DNA of 39,507 nt, from assembly GCA_913043275.1 (NCBI GenBank), contig CAJWLL010000016.1, positions 1 to 39,507 of the forward strand, in the 5' to 3' direction. Made by a program: the position numbers and the translations under genes. Below are positions 16,420-24,321 of the stretch, piece by piece. Origin of the DNA: an uncultured Flavobacteriaceae bacterium (GTDB lineage Bacteria > Bacteroidota > Bacteroidia > Flavobacteriales > Flavobacteriaceae). Positions within the stretch are counted from its first letter, which is position 1. Each line of letters starts with the position of its first letter. Under the pieces are notes generated by a model that was not told the DNA's origin, did no database searches, and saw only the letters and a program-made list of their open reading frames with translations.

Positions 16420-17487
16420 ATGAAAACCAAAACAAAAAGGAATATTAGGTCTCTTTCCCTTGAAGATCTTAGGCTTTTTTTTACCGAAAACAAGGATCAA
16501 GCTTTTCGTGGAGATCAGGTATACCAATGGTTGTGGAAAAAAGGTATTCACAATTTCAAAGGGATGACAAATCTTTCAAAATCAACCAGGAGTTTGTTGG
16601 AAACTAATTTTGTTATTAATCATTTCGATATTTTTCATCAACAAAAAAGCAATGATGGAACCATTAAAAATGTATTAAAACTATACGACAATTTGGTTGT
16701 TGAATCTGTTCTTATTCCCACCGAAAATAGAACTACTGCTTGTGTTTCTTCTCAAGTAGGTTGTAGTCTGGATTGTAAATTTTGTGCAACTGCTCAAATC
16801 AGAAGAATGCGAAACCTTAATGCTGATGAAATTTTTGATCAGGTGGTTGCCATGGATCAGCAAAGTCGTTTGTATTTTGACCGGCCCCTCTCCAATATAG
16901 TTTTTATGGGAATGGGAGAGCCATTGATGAATTACAAAAACATGATCAATGCTATAGATAAAATTACCCAGGGAGCCGGTTTGGGTATGTCTCCCTCAAG
17001 AATCACTGTCTCTACCTCTGGAATTCCTAAAATGATCAAGAAAATGGCCGATGACCAAGTAGGTTTTGGTTTGGCCGTTTCACTCCATAGTGCGAGGCAA
17101 AATATAAGGGAGAAATTAATGCCTTTTGCAGAAAAATTTCCTCTTAACGACCTTGCTGATGCAATCAAATATTGGTTTGATAAAACAGCAAAAGCTGTCA
17201 CCTATGAATATGTTGTTTGGAAAGGCATCAATGATGATGACGATGACATTAATTCTTTGGTTGATTTTTGTAAAATTTCACCCTGTAAAGTTAATTTGAT
17301 AGAATACAATCCTATTGGGAATGACCAATTCATACAAGCTGAAAAAGACAGGATTAAGGCTTACGAAATTGCTTTGCAAGACCATAGAATTACTGTGACT
17401 TTGAGGAGATCAAGAGGTAAGGATATTGATGCAGCCTGTGGCCAGTTAGCCAATAAATCAGAACGGACGCAGGTTGTACTTCCTTAA
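16420..17487 (+). CDS. rlmN: 23S rRNA (adenine-2503-C2)-methyltransferase, dual-specificity RlmN
   Basis: RlmN is a radical SAM enzyme that methylates carbon 2 of A2503 in 23S rRNA and A37 in some tRNAs. The 355-residue protein has the iron-sulfur motif CSLDCKFC (Cys115, Cys119, Cys122), the GMGEP motif (VFMGMGEPLMNY), and the C-terminal DIDAACGQL with Cys340, the likely methyl-carrying or resolving cysteine. LRRSRGKDIDAACGQL is the RlmN rather than Cfr ending. The N-terminal part (RGDQVYQWLWKKGI) is the usual RNA-binding domain. It is in single-gene arrangement with a promoter box upstream. Complete and typical. Confidence 0.96.
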   Translation: MKTKTKRNIRSLSLEDLRLFFTENKDQAFRGDQVYQWLWKKGIHNFKGMTNLSKSTRSLLETNFVINHFDIFHQQKSNDGTIKNVLKLYDNLVVESVLIPTENRTTACVSSQVGCSLDCKFCATAQIRRMRNLNADEIFDQVVAMDQQSRLYFDRPLSNIVFMGMGEPLMNYKNMINAIDKITQGAGLGMSPSRITVSTSGIPKMIKKMADDQVGFGLAVSLHSARQNIREKLMPFAEKFPLNDLADAIKYWFDKTAKAVTYEYVVWKGINDDDDDINSLVDFCKISPCKVNLIEYNPIGNDQFIQAEKDRIKAYEIALQDHRITVTLRRSRGKDIDAACGQLANKSERTQVVLP

Positions 17488-17505
17488 TGAATAGTAATAT
17501 CTTTG
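17474..17505 (+). promoter_or_regulatory. Putative promoter of the polyprenyl synthase gene
   Basis: TATCTTTG at 17498-17505 matches TAnnTTTG; TTG at 17474-17476 lies 21 bp upstream, inside the end of rlmN. Only 7 bp separate the box from the ATG at 17513, so the transcript may have almost no leader. Confidence 0.65.
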
Positions 17506-17512
17506 TAGTGAA

Positions 17513-18490
17513 ATGAAAGTTGTAGAGCTAATAAAAGAACCCATTTATGATGAAATGGAACTTTTTGAAAAAAAGTTCAAGATTTCCATGTCCTCTGAGG
17601 TAGCATTATTAAATAGAATCACCCATTTTATTGTCAAAAGAAAAGGGAAACAAATGCGTCCCATGTTTGTTTTTCTTGTTGCCAAAATGTTAGGGAAGGG
17701 CAGAATAAATGAACGATCTTACCGAGGTGCTGCAGTTATTGAATTGATCCATACTGCTACATTGGTCCATGATGATGTAGTGGATGACAGTAATCAGCGG
17801 AGGGGATTCTTTTCTATCAATGCTTTATGGAAAAATAAAATTGCTGTGTTGGTGGGTGATTATTTACTTTCAAAGGGTTTATTACTTTCGATAGAAAACG
17901 AAGATTTTGATTTGCTAAAAATCATCTCTGTTGCAGTGCGAGAAATGAGTCAAGGAGAGCTTTTGCAGATAGAAAAGGCCAGAAACCTTGACATTACAGA
18001 AGAAATTTATTATGAAATCATACGTCAAAAAACTGCAATGCTACTTGCCGCTTGTTGTGCTATGGGAGCCAAGTCTGTTGATGCCAATGATGATCAGGTC
18101 GCCAAAATGCATCAGTTTGGAGAGCTTTTGGGGATGGCTTTTCAAATTAAAGACGATTTATTTGATTATTCAGAGCAAAAAATTGGTAAGCCTACAGGGA
18201 TTGACATTAAAGAGCAAAAGATGACATTGCCCATGATCCATGCCCTCAATGTAATGGGCCGTTCTGATAAAAATTGGTTAATCAATACTGTTAAAAATTA
18301 CAATAAAGACAAAAAAAGGGTGCGTGAGGCAATCAAAAGGATCAAGGAAGTTGGTGGGCTTGAATTTGCCGAACAAAAAATGGAGTCTTTTCGTGTTCGC
18401 GCACTTGAAAAACTTAAAACCTTTCCCAAAAACATTTATCGAGATTCTTTGGAATTAATGGTCAATTATGTCATCGAGCGGAGTATTTAG
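17513..18490 (+). CDS. ispB: Long-chain polyprenyl diphosphate synthase (trans, octaprenyl type)
   Basis: This 325-residue enzyme extends allylic diphosphates with IPP. It has the first Asp-rich motif DDVVDD (Asp87-Asp92), followed by QRRG, and the second, KDDLFD (213-218). The fifth residue before the first motif is alanine (Ala82), a small residue that leaves the product tunnel open, so a long-chain product for menaquinone side chains is expected. The RGKQMRP-like KRKGKQMRP at 42-50 binds IPP. It has its own promoter and is followed by a hairpin 4 nt past the stop, then dnaG. Exact chain length is not readable. Confidence 0.9.
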   Translation: MKVVELIKEPIYDEMELFEKKFKISMSSEVALLNRITHFIVKRKGKQMRPMFVFLVAKMLGKGRINERSYRGAAVIELIHTATLVHDDVVDDSNQRRGFFSINALWKNKIAVLVGDYLLSKGLLLSIENEDFDLLKIISVAVREMSQGELLQIEKARNLDITEEIYYEIIRQKTAMLLAACCAMGAKSVDANDDQVAKMHQFGELLGMAFQIKDDLFDYSEQKIGKPTGIDIKEQKMTLPMIHALNVMGRSDKNWLINTVKNYNKDKKRVREAIKRIKEVGGLEFAEQKMESFRVRALEKLKTFPKNIYRDSLELMVNYVIERSI

Positions 18491-18493
18491 ATC

Positions 18494-18525
18494 ACAAAAC
18501 TTGAATTTGATTCGTGAGGTTTTGT
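18494..18525 (+). other. Hairpin directly after the polyprenyl synthase stop
   Basis: ACAAAACTT (18494-18502) pairs with AGGTTTTGT (18517-18525), nine pairs with one G-T wobble, and the loop holds a further GAAT/ATTC pair. No T run follows at once, so it is an imperfect terminator; it may be an mRNA end-stabilising or attenuating structure before dnaG. Confidence 0.5.
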
Positions 18526-18543
18526 CCAGTGCCTATATAATTT

Positions 18544-18559
18544 TATTTTTATAAAAATA
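18544..18559. other. Perfect 16-bp palindrome in the dnaG leader
   Basis: TATTTTTATAAAAATA is its own reverse complement and lies 11 bp before the TTG start of dnaG. It contains only A and T. It could be a protein-binding site, part of a promoter, or chance in AT-rich DNA. Confidence 0.5.
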
Positions 18560-18570
18560 TTTCCATTCAT

Positions 18571-20526
18571 TTGATCTCAAGAAGTACTATTGACAAAGTA
18601 TATGAAACCGCTCGATTGGAGGAGGTAATTGGTGAGTATATAACCTTGAAGAAATCGGGAGCAAATTTTAAAGGTTTGAGCCCTTTTACCCATGAGAGAA
18701 CTCCGAGTTTTATGGTTTCTCCTGCTAAGCAAATATGGAAAGATTTTAGTAGTGGAAAAGGAGGTAATGTTATTGCTTTCATGATGGAGCACGAACATTT
18801 TACTTATCCTGAAGCCATCCGCTACTTAGCAAAAAAATACAATATAGAAATAGAGGAAACGGAGGTGACTCCCGACGAAAAGCAAATTAAAGACACCAAG
18901 GAAAGCATGTTTTTGGTTGCACAATATGCTGCGGGGGTTTTTGAAAAAAATCTTTGGGAGACTGAGGCGGGAAAATCCATTGGTTTAACCTATTTCAAAG
19001 AAAGAGGTTTCAAAGACGAAAGCTTGAAAAAATTTTCTTTGGGTTATTCCCTTGAATCCAATGATGCCCTCAGTAAACAGGCCCAAAAGGAGGGTTATAA
19101 ATTAGATTTTCTTGAAAAAACAGGCCTAATCATTGTCAATCAGGATCGTCAAGTTGATCGTTTTAGAGGGAGGGTTATTTTTCCAATTCGGAGTATGTCG
19201 GGTAGGGTTCAAGGCTTTGGGGCAAGAATATTATCCCAAAATGCTAGAACAGCGAAATACCTCAATTCTCCAGAAAGTGAAATTTATAATAAAAGTAAGG
19301 CCCTGTATGGAATCTTCGAGTCTAAACAAAGCATAGCCAAAAATGATCTATGTTATTTGGTTGAGGGATATACAGATGTAATTCAAATGTATCAGTCGGG
19401 GATTACTAATGTGGTCTCCTCCTCAGGAACAGCATTGACCATAGATCAAATTCGTATAATCAACCGTTTGACCTCTAACATTGTTGTTTTATTTGATGGA
19501 GATTTAGCCGGGCTCAGAGCTTCAATAAGGGGAATAGATTTGATTTTAGAACAAGGGATGAATGTTAGAGTTTGTACTTTTCCTGAGGGTGAAGATCCAG
19601 ATAGTTTCGCCCAATCCCACACTAAAGAAGAAATTAAGAATTTTCTGGAGGAACAGTCTAAAGATTTTATTCAATTTAAAGCATCATTGCTCTCCGAAGA
19701 AGGAAAAAAAGATCCGATTCGTAAATCCGAAACTATTAGGGAGATAGTAGAGACTATTTTTAAGATCCCCGATGCGATCAAGCAAGAGATATATATTCAA
19801 AACTGTGCTGAAATCATGCAGATTTCAGAAGATGCATTGTTCAGTGCTTTGGCCCAAATCAATCAAAAAAATAATCAAAAAGGAGCCAAAAGATTTATTC
19901 CCAATGAATCTCTTCAATTTGTTAAAAAAACAGCGGATCCTATTTCGAAAGTTGATCGTGTTTTTGAGTTAGAAAGACAGATCATTTCCATTCTTCTGAC
20001 CTATGGAAATCAAAAGTTTGATTTTGAAGAGCTCATTTCGACCACAAACGAGCAAGGGGAATTGATAGAAGAGACTCAAAAGATTTCGGTTAAAGTATAC
20101 GAGAAGATTTTTTTAGACCTTCAACAAGACGAAATTGAACTGACTCACGAAACCTTCAAAAAGATTTTCTATAAACTCATAGAATTTTATCAGAGTGATC
20201 AGGGCGATTTAAACCTTGAAAAGATTATGCAAACTGATGATTTGATCCAAAATGAAATTATAACTGATCTCGTAATGAAAGAGGAACAATTTCAATTGCA
20301 CGATTGGAATAAAAGAAATGTTTTTGTCAAAGTCAAAGGGAGTGAGGTTGTTCGACTGGTTATTGAAACAATCTTATCGATTAGGCGATACCTGATTAAT
20401 CAAAAAATCACTGAGCTTCAAATGGAAACTAAAGAACAGGGTGACAACAAAGAAACACTAAGGGAAATCCAAATGTACCAAGGTCTAAAGAATATAATAT
20501 CCAATAAACTCCATCGAGTTATTTAA
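18571..20526 (+). CDS. dnaG: DNA primase DnaG, without zinc ligands in its N-terminal domain
   Basis: DnaG makes RNA primers at the replication fork. The 651-residue protein has the N-terminal CHC2-like domain (NFKGLSPFTHERTPSF...KQIWKDF), the TOPRIM core with EGYTD (265-269) and DGDLAG (309-314), and a long helicase-binding C-terminal part. In the CHC2 domain the four zinc ligands (Cys, His, Cys, Cys of the usual protein) line up with Ser37, Thr40, Asp58 and Ser61, so no zinc can bind in the usual way. As I recall, other flavobacteria share this. The start is TTG: the flavobacterial N-terminus MIS-x-x-TID-KV-x-x-TAR begins exactly there and no ATG exists nearby. No exact promoter box was found in the 80-bp upstream gap. 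Confidence 0.95.
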   Translation: MISRSTIDKVYETARLEEVIGEYITLKKSGANFKGLSPFTHERTPSFMVSPAKQIWKDFSSGKGGNVIAFMMEHEHFTYPEAIRYLAKKYNIEIEETEVTPDEKQIKDTKESMFLVAQYAAGVFEKNLWETEAGKSIGLTYFKERGFKDESLKKFSLGYSLESNDALSKQAQKEGYKLDFLEKTGLIIVNQDRQVDRFRGRVIFPIRSMSGRVQGFGARILSQNARTAKYLNSPESEIYNKSKALYGIFESKQSIAKNDLCYLVEGYTDVIQMYQSGITNVVSSSGTALTIDQIRIINRLTSNIVVLFDGDLAGLRASIRGIDLILEQGMNVRVCTFPEGEDPDSFAQSHTKEEIKNFLEEQSKDFIQFKASLLSEEGKKDPIRKSETIREIVETIFKIPDAIKQEIYIQNCAEIMQISEDALFSALAQINQKNNQKGAKRFIPNESLQFVKKTADPISKVDRVFELERQIISILLTYGNQKFDFEELISTTNEQGELIEETQKISVKVYEKIFLDLQQDEIELTHETFKKIFYKLIEFYQSDQGDLNLEKIMQTDDLIQNEIITDLVMKEEQFQLHDWNKRNVFVKVKGSEVVRLVIETILSIRRYLINQKITELQMETKEQGDNKETLREIQMYQGLKNIISNKLHRVI

Positions 20527-20580
20527 ATTAAATTCAAGTTTTTGTCCTGGAGATAGAAGTCAATCATGTTTTTTGTTTAT

Positions 20581-21375
20581 TTAAATCAATAGAGGATAGG
20601 GTATTTCACAAACGGGAATAGGATTCATTTTATGTTGGTTTTGCCGATTGAAATTTATGTAAATTTCAATGATTTCCAGTTGATTTTGGTCCAGACCTTT
20701 GAGAGATGGATTTAGTTCAAGTTCCCTCATAGCCCACTCTAGCTCACTATAATTTACACCCATTTGGTCTTCGTCGGTTCTGTTATCATTCCATAAACCA
20801 TCAGTGGGAGCAGCCTTTTGAATGACTTCAATTACTTCAAAATATTGAGCCAGTTCATAAACATGTGATTTTAACAAATCAGCAATGGGGCTAAGGTCGA
20901 CTCCTCCGTCACCGTGCTTGGTATAAAAACCCACACCAAAGTCCTCAACCTTATTACCTGTTCCTGTTACCAGGTAACGGTTCAATGTTGCAAAATAGTA
21001 TAGAGTGGTCATTCTAAGTCTAGCTCTTGTATTGGCCAAACTGAGCAATTTTTCCTCCTTCATGGGTGTTCCTGGCAGGCCCTTTACAAATTGATCAAAA
21101 ACACCGGTTAGGGAGATGTTATGATGTCTCACATTGTCAAACTTCTTCTCTAACCAATCGATGTGGTGTCTGGCTCTAGAGACTTGATGGGTGTCTTGGT
21201 GAATCTCCATTTCAAGACACAAGACGGGTGCATTTGTAAGGCTACAAAGTGTGGAGGTAACCGCAGAGTCAATTCCTCCCGAGACCCCAACTACAAAACC
21301 ATTCATTTTCGAATTTTTAAGATAATCCTTCAACCATTTTACAATGTGGGTGACTACTTTTTCAGGTGTTTTCAT
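20581..21375 (-). CDS. nadE: NAD+ synthase, ammonia-dependent
   Basis: NadE amidates nicotinic acid adenine dinucleotide to NAD using ATP. The 264-residue protein has the PP-loop SGGIDSAV (residues 32-39), GTGNKVEDFGVGFYTKHGDGGVDLSPI (split: GTGNKVEDFGVGF and KHGDGGVDLSPI) and the C-terminal PTDGLWNDNRTDEDQMG that closes over the substrate. There is no nitrilase-type glutaminase domain, so ammonia must be the nitrogen donor. It converges on dnaG (54 bp apart) and is divergent from gldB (68 bp). The upstream gap shows no TAnnTTTG on this strand. Complete. Confidence 0.95.
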   Translation of the reverse strand: MKTPEKVVTHIVKWLKDYLKNSKMNGFVVGVSGGIDSAVTSTLCSLTNAPVLCLEMEIHQDTHQVSRARHHIDWLEKKFDNVRHHNISLTGVFDQFVKGLPGTPMKEEKLLSLANTRARLRMTTLYYFATLNRYLVTGTGNKVEDFGVGFYTKHGDGGVDLSPIADLLKSHVYELAQYFEVIEVIQKAAPTDGLWNDNRTDEDQMGVNYSELEWAMRELELNPSLKGLDQNQLEIIEIYINFNRQNQHKMNPIPVCEIPYPLLI

Positions 21376-21403
21376 TGTTTTAAATAAAGACCGCTTACAT
21401 TTG
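21375..21403 (+). promoter_or_regulatory. Putative gldB-gldC promoter
   Basis: TACATTTG at 21396-21403 is an exact TAnnTTTG and TTG at 21375-21377 lies 18 bp upstream, at the beginning of the divergent nadE gene. The gldB ATG follows 40 bp later. Confidence 0.6.
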
Positions 21404-21443
21404 TATATCGAAGTTACATTGGAATAAAAATAAATCCAATTAA

Positions 21444-22427
21444 ATGAGATTGATTATTTACAGAATCACCCAAAAAATTTTTATACTGTGCTTTTTTTTG
21501 TTCGCCATTGGTTGTAAGAACAATAAATTTAAGGAATCAGAAATTCTTTCGATCCCCTTTGAATTAACCATCGATAGATTTGATAAGAAGTTTCATCTTG
21601 CGAAAGCTCATGACATTCCTGAACTGAAAACTAATTATCCTTTTCTTTTTCCTAAGAAGTTTAGTGACAGTGTTTGGATCAAAAGACAAAAAGACAGTTT
21701 GCAACTACTTTTGTTGGAAAATATAGAAGAAAAATTTTCTTCTATGGCGCCATTAGAGGACCAACTAGAGTGTCTTTTTAAGCACTTAAAATACTATTTT
21801 CCAAAAACCAAAACTCCAAAGGTAATTGGAGTGATCAACAACGTTGATTATCAGAGTAAAGCGATTTATGCTGACTCTCTTTTATTGCTCTCTTTGGACA
21901 CTTATTTGGGCGCAGATCACTACTTGTATGAAGGAATTCCACAATATGTTCGTCAAGAAATGGATATTAAGTTTATGACCTCTCATGTGGCAAGTAAATT
22001 TGCAGCCAACAAAATAGCTCCCACCAAAGACAGGTCTCTTTTGTCACAAATGATTTATTACGGAAAACAAATCTACTTCAAAGAATGGGTGCTGCCAAAG
22101 TCTACTGATGCACAAAAAATGGGGTATACTGAAGCACAAATCAAATGGGTTATCAACAATGAAGTTTACATGTGGCAATATTTTGTCCAAAAACAGTTGT
22201 TGTATGATACAGACCCTTCACTTAATCAAAGATTTATAGAATCGGCCCCATTTTCAAAATTTTATTTGGAAATAGACAACGAGTCGCCGGGACGAGTGGG
22301 GGTTTGGATGGGGTGGCAAATCATTAAATCTTTTATGGAACGTTATCCAGATACAGAGATCAGTGCCCTACTGAATCTTCCTGCTCGAACTCTATTCTCA
22401 AAATCTAATTATAAACCAAAAAGATAA
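21444..22427 (+). CDS. gldB: Gliding motility lipoprotein GldB
   Basis: GldB is a lipoprotein essential for gliding in Flavobacterium johnsoniae. This 327-residue protein has a lipoprotein signal with lipobox FAIGC and lipid Cys24, then a soluble domain with the family blocks LSLDTYLGADH, YEGIPQYVRQEM, KEWVLPKSTDAQKMGYT and the C-terminal SPGRVGVWMGWQIIKSFM. It overlaps gldC by 1 nt (TAATG), the usual gldBC pair. Gliding machinery also needs GldK-N and SprA/E/T, not in this window. Its molecular activity is not known. The identification rests on motif memory and the gldC neighbour, and is strong. Confidence 0.92.
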   Translation: MRLIIYRITQKIFILCFFLFAIGCKNNKFKESEILSIPFELTIDRFDKKFHLAKAHDIPELKTNYPFLFPKKFSDSVWIKRQKDSLQLLLLENIEEKFSSMAPLEDQLECLFKHLKYYFPKTKTPKVIGVINNVDYQSKAIYADSLLLLSLDTYLGADHYLYEGIPQYVRQEMDIKFMTSHVASKFAANKIAPTKDRSLLSQMIYYGKQIYFKEWVLPKSTDAQKMGYTEAQIKWVINNEVYMWQYFVQKQLLYDTDPSLNQRFIESAPFSKFYLEIDNESPGRVGVWMGWQIIKSFMERYPDTEISALLNLPARTLFSKSNYKPKR

Positions 22428-22765
22428 TGGCCAAAAAAACAAGTCCAATTAGAATAGAAGTAACTGTAGATGAAAATAAAATTCCCGAAAAGATCGTTTG
22501 GTCAGCGCCAGATGGAGGGATAGATAAAGAGGTGGTGCAGGCCATGCTTTTGGCCTTATGGGATGGGCAAAATCAAGAAACCCTAAGGATGGATCTGTGG
22601 ATCAAGGAAATGCCTATCGATCAGATGAAAATGTTTTTTCATCAAACACTATTGACCATGAGTGAAACCTATCTCCGTGCTACTCAAGATGATAAAATGG
22701 CGGCAACTATGAAGGATTTTTGTGATTATTTTGCAGAAAAACTAAACCTTAAAAAAGACGGCTAA
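22427..22765 (+). CDS. gldC: Gliding motility protein GldC
   Basis: This 112-residue soluble protein matches GldC: a basic N-terminus (MAKKTSPIRIEVTVDENKIP), then EKIVWSAPDGG, a helix with MLLALWDGQNQETLRMDLW and MKMFFHQTLLTMSETYLRAT. It has no signal peptide and should be cytoplasmic. Its start overlaps the gldB stop (TAATG), so it is translationally coupled. In F. johnsoniae gldC is reported to improve rather than be required for gliding. It ends with a 4-bp overlap with the convergent engB gene, so no room remains for a separate terminator. Confidence 0.93.
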   Translation: MAKKTSPIRIEVTVDENKIPEKIVWSAPDGGIDKEVVQAMLLALWDGQNQETLRMDLWIKEMPIDQMKMFFHQTLLTMSETYLRATQDDKMAATMKDFCDYFAEKLNLKKDG

Positions 22766-23367
22766 AACTCATCAATACTTTCGTTGACCTGTTGAATATA
22801 ATTCAAAAGCGGCTCCCGGCCCATCCTTTTTTCGGAGGAAGTTATAAAATATTTAGGGAGGCTTTCCCAACTCTCTTTAAGTACTTCAAGATAGTCTGAA
22901 ACTTTAACTTCGACTTCCTTTTTTTTTATTTTATCAGCTTTGGTAAATACGATAGAGAATGGAATAAAATGTTCACCTAACCACCGCAAAAAATTTAGAT
23001 CGATGGGTTGTGGTTCGTGACGTATATCAATCAATAGAAAAGCCAATACCAATTCCTTTCTTTTGATAAAATAATCTATAATAAATTTTTGGAAGGTTTT
23101 TTTTTCAGTTTTAGGGGCTCTGGCATATCCATAGCCAGGTAGATCAACCAAATACCAATTCTTATTGATTAAATAATGATTGATCAATTGAGTTTTTCCA
23201 GGTCGTGAAGAAGTTTTGGCCAGTTTTTTTTGGTTGCACAACATATTGATTAGTGAAGATTTACCAACATTAGATCTCCCTATAAAGGCATATTCAGGCA
23301 TCTTAGTTTTTGGACAGCTTTTAACTTTGGTGTTGCTCACCACGAATTCAGCACGGGCAACATTCAT
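22762..23367 (-). CDS. engB: Ribosome assembly GTPase EngB (YsxC/YihA)
   Basis: EngB helps assemble the 50S subunit. The 201-residue protein is a bare G domain with G1 GRSNVGKSS (30-38), the switch threonines in SSRPGKTQL, G3 DLPGYGYA, G4 TKAD and G5 TSSEKR; length and motifs are standard. It converges on gldC with a 4-bp overlap and follows the alpha/beta hydrolase by 9 bp on the same strand, so they likely share a transcript. Its place between gldC and the mraZ cluster is, as I recall, common in flavobacteria. Confidence 0.95.
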   Translation of the reverse strand: MNVARAEFVVSNTKVKSCPKTKMPEYAFIGRSNVGKSSLINMLCNQKKLAKTSSRPGKTQLINHYLINKNWYLVDLPGYGYARAPKTEKKTFQKFIIDYFIKRKELVLAFLLIDIRHEPQPIDLNFLRWLGEHFIPFSIVFTKADKIKKKEVEVKVSDYLEVLKESWESLPKYFITSSEKRMGREPLLNYIQQVNESIDEF

Positions 23368-23376
23368 TTTAGGGAA

Positions 23377-24144
23377 TTAAAAGTTGTATTTCTGCATCCA
23401 GGAGTACATGATCTCATTGAAACGTTCAGGGTGTTCCATCATGGGTGCGTGTCCGCACTTGTCAATCCAATAAAGATCCGAATTGGGAAGTAGTGAATTG
23501 AATTCATCTGCTACATTGGGTGGGGTAACACTGTCCTGAGCTCCCCAGATGATAGCTGTCCTGGTCTTCATATTGGGTAAATCTTTCGCCATGTTATGTC
23601 GAATGGCACTTTTGGCAATGGCCAATGTTCTTAACAATTTATTTCGATCATTGACTGATTCAAATACCTCGTCTACTATTTCTTTGGTCGCAACTTTGGG
23701 ATCGTAAAAAACTTCTTCACTTTTAGCTTTAATATAATCATAATCTCCCCTTTTGGGATAACCGTCTCCCATTGAATTTTCATACAGTCCTGAACTTCCT
23801 GTTATGATTAAGCCATTTACAATTTCGGGATGAAACTTGGCAAACAACAATGCAACATGTCCTCCCAAAGAGTTACCCAGAAGAATAACGTCTTTTAATT
23901 TTTTGAAGTTTAAAAAACCATCCAAAAATTCAGCGAGAGATTTAACAGTAGAATTGATCAAAGGCAATTCGTAAACCGGTAACTCAGGAACCAATATTTT
24001 GTAACCTTTACTGGGGAAATAATTTATTACTCCCATAAAATTACTCAACCCTCCCATCAGGCCATGCAAAATAACCACCGGACTACCCTCACCTATTTCA
24101 ATATAGCGGTAATTATTCTCAGCAATAATTTGTTTCTCAAGCAT
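23377..24144 (-). CDS. Alpha/beta hydrolase
   Basis: This 255-residue protein has the alpha/beta hydrolase fold with a full triad: Ser92 in GNSLGGH, Asp204 in WGAQDSVTPP and His232 in CGHAPMMEHP; HGLMGG at 27-32 forms the oxyanion hole. There is no signal peptide, so it acts in the cytoplasm. A -7 promoter box lies upstream, and engB follows 9 bp later. It stands back to back with mraZ. The substrate (an ester, thioester or other acyl compound) cannot be told. Confidence 0.88.
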   Translation of the reverse strand: MLEKQIIAENNYRYIEIGEGSPVVILHGLMGGLSNFMGVINYFPSKGYKILVPELPVYELPLINSTVKSLAEFLDGFLNFKKLKDVILLGNSLGGHVALLFAKFHPEIVNGLIITGSSGLYENSMGDGYPKRGDYDYIKAKSEEVFYDPKVATKEIVDEVFESVNDRNKLLRTLAIAKSAIRHNMAKDLPNMKTRTAIIWGAQDSVTPPNVADEFNSLLPNSDLYWIDKCGHAPMMEHPERFNEIMYSWMQKYNF

Positions 24145-24160
24145 CTCTACGAAATAATTT

Positions 24161-24168
24161 CAAAGATA
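24161..24168 (-). promoter_or_regulatory. Putative promoter of the hydrolase-engB pair, -7 element TATCTTTG
   Basis: The minus strand reads TATCTTTG, an exact TAnnTTTG match 16 bp before the hydrolase ATG. No TTG was found at the usual distance. It lies about 70 bp from the nearest clear MraZ box. Confidence 0.5.
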
Positions 24169-24234
24169 TACAATTCACTTGTATGATTTGTATTTAATTT
24201 TTTTTCATACTGTTTTTAGAGTGCTTGGGAGAAA

Positions 24235-24281
24235 GTGGTATAATTTATTAACAATGTGGTATAAAGTGGTAAAAAGTGGTA
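24235..24281 (+). promoter_or_regulatory. MraZ-box array: four GTGGTA direct repeats in helical phase
   Basis: GTGGTA occurs at 24235-24240, 24256-24261, 24266-24271 and 24276-24281, i.e. at steps of 21, 10 and 10 bp, so all lie on one face of the helix. A degenerate copy, TTGGGA, sits 10 bp before the first (24225-24230). Three copies read AAAGTGGTA. MraZ is known to bind GTGG/TGGG-type direct repeats at 10-bp steps before its own gene in other bacteria. The last two copies cover the place where the -33 element of the mraZ promoter should be, so repression by MraZ is expected. Confidence 0.8.
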
Positions 24282-24290
24282 AAATTACTT

Positions 24291-24298
24291 TATATTTG
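24291..24298 (+). promoter_or_regulatory. Putative mraZ / dcw cluster promoter, -7 element TATATTTG
   Basis: Exact TAnnTTTG match, 23 bp before the mraZ ATG and 9 bp after the last GTGGTA repeat. No TTG element is present upstream; its place is taken by the repeats. Confidence 0.65.
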
Positions 24299-24321
24299 AT
24301 TGAAATTGAACGAAAAACAGC

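Noticed and set aside
24235..24281. GTGGTA repeats as a CRISPR or integron-like repeat
   Set aside because: Units are 6 bp with 4-bp gaps and sit exactly before mraZ, which fits an operator; no spacers or cas genes are present.
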